Assembly (NCBI GenBank): GCA_037903475.1
Contig: JBAJFG010000111.1
Span: 2,728,001 to 2,792,000, forward strand
Length of the DNA stretch: 64,000 bases
Source of the DNA: Ancylostoma caninum
Lineage: Eukaryota > Nematoda > Chromadorea > Rhabditida > Ancylostomatidae
Direction: 5' to 3'
How positions within the stretch are numbered: the stretch's first letter is position 1; each line of letters starts with the position of its first letter. The translations under genes were made by a program, and so were the position numbers. Under the pieces are notes generated by a model. That model searched no databases and was not told the origin of the DNA. It saw nothing but the letters and a program-made list of their open reading frames with translations. Shown piece by piece: positions 1 to 10,279 of the stretch.

Positions 1-57
1 CGCACGAGAGAGCAAATCCGCTCATTAAATTCTACCCATACTGCTCTGAAACTCGTG

Positions 58-1605
58 TTAATGCTCTGTATACTTTATATTCGATCCCACTGCCGAAAAA
101 ATTAAGTTGACTCCAAAATATACAGGAACGTTGACACTACCTCCTTGTTCAAGCTCCTTCACACAAAGTCCTCCCGAACAAGACGATCCAGGATAAGTGG
201 TACAGTCTCCTGCGGAAGTGCACGCTGTGCCGTTCTCCCACATTACACCATTCGTGTAGTAGCCACTAATAATGATAGAATTTAATGGATAAAATAGTTG
301 CAGAAGTAATGTAGGAATGTAAATTACATTTTGTTGTAGAGACATGTGACAGTCAGCTGATTCGTAGCGGTGCAGACCTTGTAAGCACATCCGATTCCAG
401 TCATTTTTCCATGGACCATCTGAGAAATCAGCGTTTTTGGTTGGAGCGAGGGTCGACTAGAGTTTGAGATACGTATATTCGAATTCGAATACTCGACTTA
501 GAATGAGTCGAAAATTCGATTACTCGAATAAGAAATAGATATAGTTTAAGAGGACTTTTTTCTCTCCCTTTCCCTCTCTTCCTCCTCCTTCCGCTCAAAT
601 ATTCAAATGTTCAAACAAGTTCCTGAATTTTTATCAAATTAGTGCATTATTCGTTCGTAATTCGGTTCTGAGCACGCTAGTGGCTTTATTCTTCTCAATC
701 AAAACGCCTAAGTAAGCTAACATTGAAGAAATTCCTTCCATGCTCCAATGAGGTCTTTTTTCCGCATTCTCGTGTAGGCGTTTCCAGAAGTTAAAGAGAA
801 ACGTTTTCTAGCAATTCGGGAATTTTTGTGCTTTTCGCTAATTTTCTCATCGATATGTACGTGCTTGCTTGTTAGCAGCAGAAAAAACATTTTTCCAGTG
901 GATCCTGCTTTCATCCAGAAACTAGTACGTAACCGAGAACTTGGAGTTCTAGTGAACACATGTGATAGTTTGCTGAGGAGTTACTATTTCACCTCTGCTG
1001 CGAAAACATGCTGAAAATTCCCTCAAAACAGAGGTAAGCAGATTCTCACCGGAAATTTTAGGAAAAAAATCCTCCTGGAGGAAGTTCTGGAAGCACTCAC
1101 ATTAGCAAATGTGTAAAGATTCGTGTCCACATATTTATTGTTCGGATCGTTGCTTCCAAACTGACGCACGGTACTCCACCATTTCGTAAGAGTCGATGCA
1201 ACTGCGGTCAATGGATTTGCAAATGTACCGGTATATCTAAAATTAAAAGAGAGTAATTTTTTGAATCACACGGTACTTCCCGAAAAAAAAAAACTACCTT
1301 ATGATATTCTGTGAATGTCCACTGAATGATCCCATGCTCGAGGGGCAATTAGCGATGTAGTCCTGGGCTTTCTGCTCCAGGGCGCAGTCCCATTGCTGAG
1401 AGAAGAAATTTTCCAGAGAATAAAAGCTGTGAACTGCTTCACATCTTCGAAAAACTTACCATTTTATACATATTCTTTGCCGGACCCAGCAGCCCACACT
1501 TGTTTGGCTCTAGTCCTTGAGCAACACTTAGTCGTGCTTCATTGTGAGTATTAAGGAACATAAGTCTTGCAGCATCAGTGATTTCAGGGTTGGAACAGCC
1601 AAACG
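58..1605 (-). CDS. CAP-domain secreted protein (ASP/SCP type), 5' exon not fixed
   Basis: This is a CAP (SCP/TAPS) protein of the activation-associated secreted protein type, a large secreted family in parasitic nematodes. Exons on the minus strand, 5' to 3', are 1605-1460, 1395-1298, 1236-1101, 419-328 and 265-58. All phases agree (CG start; phase 0; AG+A; phase 0; AT+T) and every intron is GT..AG. The first gives FGCSN, THNEARLSVAQG and CGLLGPAKNMYKM. The next gives WDCALEQKAQDYIANC and SFSGHSQNI, the next TKWWSTVRQFG and YTFAN, then MVHGKMTGIGCAYKVC, then the typical C-terminal GYYTNGVMWENGTACTS and GGLCVK. That is about 226 residues, the usual single-CAP length, with the spaced cysteines of the family. 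The exon at 1605 needs one upstream base, so a signal-peptide exon is missing. A segment with a good donor at 2136/2135 (frame CPWNSDS, phase 1) fits in phase but is unproven. A small extra 3' exon before position 58 cannot be excluded. Confidence 0.9.
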
Positions 1606-2135
1606 CTAAAGGCTAAGTATGAGTAACTGCTGATCTGGTTTTTTTTTTCATAATTTTAGAAACAGCAATTGATATTTACTGGAAAAAGAGGGAAGTTATG
1701 TATCCAAAGCTTGCCTTGTCGTTTCCTTCGAATTCCCGCAGAGGCGAAGGAAAAGGTTGCCAACTGCAAAAATACTCGTAAAACAGAAAATATCTTTTCC
1801 GGAACAGTCAACTAATTATTTCACTCACTCCAGGACTCAAGGTGGACGAAATATATCGCTAATAATCTTTTATAGATGCTAATACTTTCAATTTGTGTCA
1901 TAAAAATTAGGGCTCGAAAAATTATCATTAAAGAGCATGATGTTTCTTGGCTTCATTTACTTCATCTGTATCTAAATATTTGTGTTATATTATATTTACA
2001 TCTATCTAACCTCATTTCCTACATCTACTTAATTTATGTTTATTTACTATGTCATGTTTACATACGTACATATATATATCATAAATAAATATATATATAT
2101 ATATATATGTATGTATTAACACACATAATTCTTAC

Positions 2136-2291
2136 CTGAATCTGAGTTCCAAGGACAATTAATCGAAAGTGTAGTGAAAGTTTTGAGAGAATTTTCTATT
2201 CGCCTACATTTCCTACTTCCATACTTTCTCACTGAATGCGCTAAACCCGAAATTTACGAACCAGGAAGAACGCTGCTGAGTACGGTAGCAT
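2136..2291 (-). other. Candidate 5' exon region of the CAP gene
   Basis: The minus strand carries a strong donor (G|GTAAGA) at 2136/2135. The frame ending CPWNSDS-G joins in phase to the CAP exon at 1605. Further upstream an ATG at 2291 opens with MLPYSAAFFLV, which looks like a signal peptide. Joining it to the open frame below it would need an intron of only 17 nt, so the true first exon is unresolved. The family normally has a signal peptide here. Confidence 0.25.
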
Positions 2292-2299
2292 CCAGGAAG

Positions 2300-4500
2300 C
2301 TCACACGACTGTGCACTGCTGAGCGGACGGCGGCAGACTTTATTCGGGGAGCGACGTCGCCGATTTTTTAATCAGCTGCCATTCCGTGCACAGGCCAAAA
2401 GATGAAAACACAAAAGTTGCTCGTTGAACGTCAACGGCTCTTGTCCGAGAGTTTAATAAACTCGTACAACTCTGAAGTTCGTAATTGTATCCGAACATCG
2501 CTTCGTGGATCAGAGAGCATCACGAGGTAGGATCGAGAGCAGGAGCGAAATTACATTGTCACTTCGGAATACAATAGCAGTGGTCGAATTCAAAAATCAT
2601 GCGTGTCAGGCCAAAGTTGAAAGGTTGAAACTGCTGTTGCCTCATAGATATTAATAATCAGTACAACTATCATAATAACTATGATTTTGCCATGTAACTA
2701 TCACATGAGTTAAAAAGTCGGAATATCAGTGAGCCTCAGCATGCTTGCACAATAATTCTGTTGATTCTATGAGATTCAGGCGAGGTCGGCAACTACTTTA
2801 TTTTGACTAACTTTTCTGCAAATCGCTATCTTCACAGCCTGAAATGGGCGATTCGATAAGCTCACTAGCCAGTCAAATCTCTACACAACCACACAAAAGA
2901 AACTCTAGGCCTGTTTTCCAACCCAGAAGCTAGCTGCTGGGTCAAACGCTCTATACCTTAATGCCAACCTCGCCCGAAACTCACAAAATCAGCAGAGTTA
3001 TCACGTGAATATTCTGTGAATATTCAATGTTATCACGTGTTGGGAAAAATTTGGAGAAAATGAGGAAACAAAGGGTTTTCAGGTTTTGGGAACCTGGAAA
3101 GCGAACAAATGTTTACTTTGGCTAGCTTCCACGGAATTATAGCAAAGCCCTTAAAAATTGCAGCATAAAAGCTGGGAAAGAGTTTGGGAACTTCGGAAGA
3201 AAAGTTGGCATCTTGTTTTCTGGAAAAACGGTCCGATTTTGAGAACTTCGAAGGAAAAGTTGGCATTTTGTTCACCTTCCCGAGCTGGGAAACCTTCGGA
3301 GATCCTCCTCCAGTTGAATGCTCGCTTCTTCGTCTGTGTTCTATTCAACGTGAATAGGGCCTCTTTTTGGCTTGGATCGTTGATAGGTGAACTCAAACCA
3401 GTTTCTGCCTTCTCGAAATGACTTTGTTTTGAGAGTCATATCGATATGATTGCAAGTTAATAGCGATCTATATGCTAATAAGAAATATGTGCAGAAACTG
3501 AACCAGTCGTGGTTTATGAACACTGAACCTGAAACGCCAGAGCTAGCTGTATTTTCCTTTTCACTATCTGCGGATCTCTTCGATGTAAATGAAGGTACAT
3601 ACTTGGCTTAGTGAGCAGATATGCTGGTGAATGTGTAAGTGAATGCAATTTTATTTTTAAATCAGCAAATGAATAAATTGCTCACTGGCTTCCGGAAACG
3701 AGCCTTCCTGTCTTTTTCCGTGCAGTTTTTATTACTGTTCCTCGATGTTGATTTACATAGATTTCACATTGCACTAGGAAGTTTACATTATGTGCTTGTT
3801 AGATTTTAATTTGAGTATTTGTGAGCACGTTTGTTGTGAGAAGGCTTGTTTCGCCCTCATATTGAAAAATTGAATAATAGGGTATGTTAAATGAATGTTT
3901 CCAAGTCTGCTGGTCAGCCGATTTTCGGCCTTCCAATCCTTGGGCCGATGCCGATCTTTGAAGCCTTCGCTCATCTCTCCGGAAGTTCTACTCTTGCACG
4001 TCCGACACAAAGGGATTAGCCTGCAAGTGGCCTTTCCGGTAGTAACGGACCATGGATCAGTGCGATTCAATTTTTGTATTCGTAGCTGTTACGCACGCGC
4101 GCATACACGCATTCCACAGCTGCATCCCCTATAAAACATGTCTGGACTACGCAGCTGACCTCGCATCGGGGTGCACACAAGCACTTCCTTGTTTTTGGTT
4201 CACCGGGTACAGGATTATAGGTAGGTTGGCTAAGTATGCTGCTAAAGCGAGTAGATTAATGTTCTCAAGGACAAGGACAGAAACTCCCGAAGTTCCTAGT
4301 AGGGTAATGTACTTTTATGAGCCGTGAAAGTTATAAGAATTAGGTTAGAGAAAACGCAGAAAAATTATACCGAAACCCAGCTCTCGTCAAGAATCTTCTT
4401 ATCTAAACTACATAGATGAGTGTTTCTCTACCCATAAGAAGCCAAGAAGTTCTCGTCATGTCCTAGAGGGTCAAATCTGCTCCTACCCACATTTTTTACA
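2300..4500. other. Intergenic, no gene recognised
   Basis: Only short open frames in all phases, none with family motifs. It contains an imperfect 55-bp-period direct repeat (units beginning near 3188 and 3243, each with GAACTTCG and AAAGTTGGCAT). Just inside the CAP gene's upstream side there is an AT dinucleotide run at about 2090-2108. Confidence 0.5.
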
Positions 4501-4504
4501 GCAC

Positions 4505-5289
4505 ATGTACCGCCAAAGTGTTCTATTCGTCGCTCTCTCCCTTGCTGTGGAGGCTGCTGGCCCATCATGGGGAGCCTGGGGTGAATGGGGAGCTGCATGT
4601 ACTGTAAGTTTACCTTTGTCCATTCTAGAAATTACTGCTATTATGTCGTAAATGTAAAATATTCAAGGCATGTACAGGAGCTGCGTCACGAGGGCGCACA
4701 AGAGTCTGCATCCCCGGCGATGATTCTAGTTGGTGCAGGTATGTACAAGCGATCCTATTTTCGTTGAACATGGTCATCCAGAGAAATATACAAGGCCTCA
4801 TTTCCAGTGGCTCTCGCTTAGAAGAGGAGATATGCTTGGATTGTACTGCTCAGTGGACCGAATGGACAGTTGGAACAGTTTGCTCCGATAATTGTGGATT
4901 CTGTGGAAAATTCAACAGAACTCGCGAGTGCACGAATGCTGCGGGATGTCCGGCTCCCACCTGCGTGTCCGTAATTCTTCTTGCGATGAAATTTTGATGA
5001 TGATTTCATATGTTAGCAGAGTTGTTATTATGTTTAAACTACAGTGGAGACAGCAGCGATCAGAACACACCACCATGTGATACTGGAAATGTCTGCAACT
5101 TCCCGAAACCTTCGTGTTGTCTAGGAACAAAGGTAAGGGTTTCTTGAATATTTTTTGAAGTCTTCATAATTTTCTCTTTTTTTTGTAATCGGGTTAATAA
5201 GCTTAAGGCCTTCAATTATTTACTTGAAAAAAGTGTTGCTTTAGGCTGTCGATATGGTCGCCAAACGATTTTACTGTAAGACAGCTTGA
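4505..5289 (+). CDS. Small secreted thrombospondin type 1 (TSP1) protein
   Basis: Five plus-strand exons: 4505-4603, 4668-4738, 4808-4966, 5045-5132 and 5245-5289 (TGA). They sum to 462 nt, giving 153 residues with all phases consistent. Exon 1 begins MYRQSVLFVALSLAVEAAG, a signal peptide, followed by the WGAWGEW tryptophan ladder of a TSP1 repeat. Exon 2 gives SRGRTRVCIPGD, matching the Arg layer and cysteine of TSP1. Exon 3 has a second ladder (QWTEWTVGTVC) and CGFCGKFNRTREC. Exon 4 gives NTPPCDTGNVC and PSCC, and exon 5 ends VAKRFYCKTA. This arrangement matches nematode secreted TSP1 proteins, which are extracellular and of largely unknown function. The exon 3 donor (GTCCGT) is weak and was chosen because only phase 2 keeps the frame. 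A poly(A) signal AATAAA lies at 5350-5355, 61 nt after the stop. Confidence 0.85.
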
Positions 5290-5349
5290 AGGAAATAGAA
5301 CTGCCCTATGCATACTGTACCACATGCATACTGTAAACTGGATGCTACT

Positions 5350-5355
5350 AATAAA
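5350..5355 (+). terminator. Poly(A) signal of the TSP1 gene
   Basis: AATAAA lies 61 nt downstream of the TGA at 5289, a normal nematode 3' UTR length. Confidence 0.6.
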
Positions 5356-5359
5356 CGAA

Positions 5360-5966
5360 AATCATTCAAATTTCAACCATCATGCCTAATCAGAAATTCC
5401 TATAATTTCCATTTGTAGGCAAATATAACAACATACATGACAACTTAAAATATATTTACATAATATTCTACAAAAGACTGTCACTCATTTGCATGAACCT
5501 TCCAGAACATCCATGGGATTGTCTTTTTCTAAGACTACCTTCTTAAAGGAGAAAAATATAATCTAGGCATAGCTAGGCTGGTTCAATTAACGAACAATAA
5601 AGGTCTGTAAACAAATAAATCACTTCGAAAATATTTTGCCTGTGGCATTAAAGATCTGAGACAGTAAACAGTATCAAATCGCAGCGGGATTGTCACATTT
5701 TATTCGACTTTCATGTAATCATTCATGCACTAAAATTGTATTATCAATCAAACTGTACTAATCATAGACGTGTGCTTTAAAAAACTTATGGAACCTTCGA
5801 AATAAGAATATGCAAGACAGCATGACATAACCAGGGGTAAAAATAGTAGTTCCAGAAATGAATATTCAGCCGTTGCCGCCTGGATTTTGTATTTTGATTT
5901 GTATGAATGCTCAATAACCAAAACAGGAAGGGGCTCGTCAACTCAACTCAGCATTGAGAATACCAG
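5360..5966. other. Intergenic between convergent TSP1 and GT14 genes
   Basis: AT-rich spacer with no convincing exon. The two flanking genes converge here, each with its own AATAAA signal near the edges. Confidence 0.5.
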
Positions 5967-5972
5967 TTTATT
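5967..5972 (-). terminator. Poly(A) signal of the GT14 gene
   Basis: Reverse strand AATAAA, 60 nt beyond the TAA stop at 6034-6032. Confidence 0.6.
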
Positions 5973-6031
5973 GTACCTGTTACTTCTTCCTAGGAAAACA
6001 CAAGCGTAGTTACAATCTGGAACAGAATGTG

Positions 6032-9000
6032 TTACCCTCTATAAAATGAGCTCTGCAGCAGCCATTCTGGATGTGTCAGCTCGGTGATTCTCTTTCCACT
6101 GTAGAGCTCAACCGTTGGCATCTCACTGTAGCTCGTGGCGTCGAATTCGATCGGATTGTGACTGCGGTATCGGATTTCCTGAGATTTAACGGAGCTGGTA
6201 CAGGAAGAAGCAAAGCAACGGAAGCTTTAAATCAACTTTCAAACCTTCAAAAGACACATGAAAGCAGCAGGCTCAACGCTCAGGCTCAATTTATGAACAA
6301 TGAGCTCCGGCCTGGTGACGATATCCGGCACGTCAAGGACTCCAAAGACACACGACCAACTTTTAATCTGACCTGAACGAGGACTTCGAGTCAGCGAGAG
6401 TCAGGAGTAGTTTCTTGCACATACCTCCACAAACTTTCTGCCATTCCCATACTTGATAACGTCCTATGTACGTGGTTCCAACAGAACTGGTCGTTTTCTC
6501 CCATGGAGGATTCATATTCATGTGCTTGCGTAACCAGATGATGTCACGTGCTCGATATGATCCAGGAACTCGCAGCACTAAACAAATAGATCCTGAGTGC
6601 AGGACGGGTTCGGAAGTATCTCAGAAACGAAATAGTAGAACATCCTAACTGACAAGAGACCGCTACTTCAGTAGTAAGAGCGAACGATTGTCTTTTACTT
6701 TTCTATGTATGTTACTCTGAAGGATTATTTCAAGAATACACTAAATGTGGCTATAAATACACTAAATGTGGCTATAAAAAACAGGAAACATGGAAATTAA
6801 ATGTAGCGCTTACGTGGAGCATTACCAGCAACCGACGTCCAGAATGACTCATCCGGAATCCAGGTGTGGCTAAGATATCGCAGCAGTCTTTTCACTTTCT
6901 GGCTTCGCACGATGTAATTGGCGGCTGCTCGAGGCATAGAAACTGACATTGCCGACTTGAACAAGGGAACGGGAGGATGAATACCCTTAAAAAAACCGAA
7001 GCACTGGCAGATTATAAGGGATATCCATGAAAGCTCTCGGAGAAACCCGGAAACTCTATCAAATATCACTAGGTAATACATTCTGTTAAGGAACTAGCGC
7101 CCACCTCCATGGTTCTGTAGCGATCCATTTCATATTCCTCAATGTCAGAGTTGATTGATCCATTCAATGCTTTCATTATACGAACCATTTCAAGATTTGT
7201 TCGCAGTGGAAGATCCGAACCAGATAGGTACTGCGAAGAAGTGACAACAGATTAGTAACACGCGAAATATTGCTCCAGCCTTCGTTTAAACGATTACCTG
7301 ATAGTACTTCCAGTCATGTTTTAGGTGAGCAAGGTATTTGAAGCAGTTATATACATTGTCGAGAATACCGTAAGTTCCCCACTGTGAACGTTTTCCTATC
7401 TGAATGAAACTTATTGAGGGTTTTCAACAAAACGTGTGAGGGATGCAAAAATTAGCAGTTTTAGGGGGGTTTTTTTTGACCGTTTTGTGTGGAAAACTGT
7501 AATCATCTCAACCCTTTAGCTCTGGATTGAGGCATTCGGTCTTGAATTTCACGTACCATGTGTGCTCTTGGTAACAATTGTCAGCTTTGCTACCCTCTAT
7601 ACATATTTCGCACTTTTTTTACTCGGACTCCTAAAACTCAAGAAAACTAATGCGGAATTTCGACATCTAAGTGTTGAACCTGTGTTCAATAGTCAGATGA
7701 GCAGCGAATGGAAGAAAGAATTGCATTACTACAGCCTACTAACTGTTAGTAGCAGAGTTTTGAGGCCGGTGAATCTCTTAGAAAAGCCAATGACCTCCGC
7801 TACGTTGCCAAATGAGAAGTGGTTTATTTTCTCGGCATTCATTCCGGAGTTCCATGGGTTTTTCTTAGTTTTGCTGGAAAGTTGCGGGATTTCCTTCCCA
7901 ATTAGCATAGAAAATTCACATATTGGGGTTCAATGACTTTTAAACACAATAAGACATGGTTATGAACTCTGGATCTCCAACGGACTAGAATGTGTCAAAA
8001 GGCTAGGTTGCATCCTGGCGCTCAAACCCCTGAGCCTTCAGACTGTTACGGGATCATAGTAAAGTCAACAACCAGAACGATATGAATCGCCACCGCCCAA
8101 ATCGTTGCTGGAAATCTACCACAAATCAAAAGTTCCGCATTATAGAGGGCTCCAACCAGGGGGTCATCAGATTGGCAGTCGGTCTGATTACACACAAACC
8201 CGTCAAAGCTACTCTACACACAAACAGATTAACTTCCAGTAATCCTTAAATGAAAATGTTATTGTGTAGCCTTAATTGTGGTTGAAAACTTGCTCACTCA
8301 CGAATGCAGCGAGGTTTTTAAAGCATTTCGGAAGTGCCATAATGATATTCTTGAAAGGTCTGCTCGCTGTTCCGTCGATAGTGATACAATATGCATTCTG
8401 CGGATGATAAAAGATACTGAGCTCTAGAAGAACCTGGAATTTTTCTGCTTACTGCAGGTCGCGAACCAGGAAACGAGCAAGGAATATTAATAGACTATGA
8501 ATGAGGCAATGTGCAAGCTTGAAAAGTTGAAGTTACCGTTGCCGTTTTTTACCTGAATGAGATCTTTATACATGACGAATCCGAAGGCTAGTGGGAATTT
8601 CTCCTCCTCCTCTGATAGAGGTTTCTTTTCGAAGAAAAAATACTTGTTGATGATTTCGCAACTGAAGATAACATCGAAAGCATATTCTCAGTGGAGTGTA
8701 AGTTTGTTAGAGGATTGGGCCAGGAAAAAAACTCCCACCAACTCACACGTTTTTCGACTTATAGATCTCCTTCTCGATGCTCTTGAAGTCGTATTCCCAA
8801 TGTCGGTACTTGACAATCTCTACAGTGTTATTGATGATAGGATCGCAGTTAATGTTCACCGCTTCTATGTAATTGGTAGGCATTTCACTGTAAAAATAGC
8901 TTTTTAAGGATGATATAAAAGTGCATGTCTCAGAATGACTTGGAAACGCCCATTTTAAGTGTTTCTGTCTTCTTTCGTAAATTTTTTTTCGAGAGCATGA

Positions 9001-9914
9001 TCTCAATCTACATATCCTCGGGATAGCTTTTACGGGGCTTTTACAGGTCTTTTCTTGTTTTCGATTGTTCCATTTTGTTGCAGGTTGAATTTTTTGTTCT
9101 TAGATTTTTTCGCTCTTTCGAGCCTTTTCATTTCTTTTCCTTATCAGATGCAGTTGATCGGTCATATCCAGTGTTTTTGAAAACTTCTGATATCTTCATG
9201 AACTTGCTGTGGCCAGCGAAATAGTGCTCTAAAGGTTTAATTTTGAGGACCTGAGTCAGTAACTTTAAAAGCATCTTATAGATATTAAGACGAATATCTA
9301 TTCATATACTAGGAATACTTTCCATTCAACAAAGTAATAAAAGAAGGACGAAAAGACGCGTTTTTGCATCTTTTTTGTTGTTTTTTTTTTTGCCCAGGAG
9401 TACCGACGGCTCTGTAAAAGGCTAAGAAAACTAAGTGAATAGAAGCGCATGGACTTGTGTGGACTTGCATGATCACTCAATATTTTGCAGGATCTGTTCC
9501 AAAAAATGATGGTCCGAAATGAGTCTTCGAAACGTATTGGGTCGATGTGCTTATTTTAAATTACATCCAAGGCGTAAAAATTTGGACCCTCTCACTTCGA
9601 TATGCTTTAAAGGGACTAAAATTCGCAAACTTTGTGGGAAATCAGGTGAAACATAGTGGAAAGTACAGTTAACTGTAGCGAGAACAATGTCGTCTAACTG
9701 CACTGTTGCCAGTTCCATTTAAAAACACAGAGGTTATAAAAACAAATCACAAAGAATCCACAAAAGTCACTGCACAAAAAAAATCTTACTTCCTATCACT
9801 CCAAGGCGGTCCAAGGCACATCTTCCTTATGAACAATATTGTGAAAATATAAACTATAACATGGGTCCGCTTTCGAGTCCGGAATAGATGTTGAATCGAA
9901 CGGAGGCGAGCCAT
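6032..9914 (-). CDS. GT14 (core-2/I-branching) beta-1,6-N-acetylglucosaminyltransferase family protein, complete
   Basis: GT14 enzymes transfer GlcNAc or xylose from a UDP-sugar to glycan or proteoglycan acceptors in the Golgi lumen. Ten minus-strand exons: 9914-9790, 8887-8747, 8661-8553, 8433-8302, 7399-7298, 7230-7105, 6985-6814, 6577-6425, 6372-6245 and 6178-6032 (TAA). They sum to 1335 nt, 444 residues, with all phases closing. Exon 1 gives MARLRSIQHLF, a basic cytosolic tail, then a hydrophobic anchor at about residues 18-29 (HVIVYIFTILFI), i.e. type II topology. Family landmarks follow: NINCD (53-57), EEKFPLAFGFVMYKDL (109-124), FYHPQNAYCITIDG (133-146), HDWKYYQYLSGSDLPLRTN (197-215), TWIPDESFW (286-294; the Glu at 291 aligns with the catalytic Glu described for mouse C2GnT-L), PGSYRARD and SCVFGVLDVPDI (360-371). 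The tail ends THPEWLLQSSFYRG, a usual GT14 C-terminus. Exact acceptor and linkage cannot be read from sequence. Confidence 0.92.
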
Positions 9915-10176
9915 GCGAGTCGCTGAGATCGCATCGACAAAGTTGTGAACAGTCGACTGACACGCTTTCTATGCTGTTCATAGCCGATTTTATCGAAATC
10001 CTTGTTAATTACACATGGAACTGTTTCCCAGTGACGACTCTACAACATTTGACCGGCGATGATGCTTGCAGCGAAGATGCTTAGTAGAGGTGTTTCCTTG
10101 ATCATTAACACATATTTACTGAGTCGCGGGAAAATACACAGACATTTGAAGGTGAACAAAGACACCATATAAACTT

Positions 10177-10182
10177 TTTATT
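10177..10182 (-). terminator. Poly(A) signal of the transthyretin-like gene
   Basis: Reverse strand AATAAA about 98 nt past the stop at 10280. It argues that this gene ends before the GT14 gene starts at 9914 rather than sharing a transcript. Confidence 0.5.
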
Positions 10183-10279
10183 CAGTACGTTAGGAGACGC
10201 ATTTGATTTCGGAGCAAATAGTCGATGGAATAGAGCATCAGCAAAGAATGAGATTTATCCAATCTTAGAGCTCATCCTA

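Noticed and set aside
2136..2291. Joining MLPYSAAFFLV to the CPWNSDS frame as the CAP signal peptide
   Set aside because: It would need a 17-nt intron, too short for nematode splicing, so it is not included in the model.
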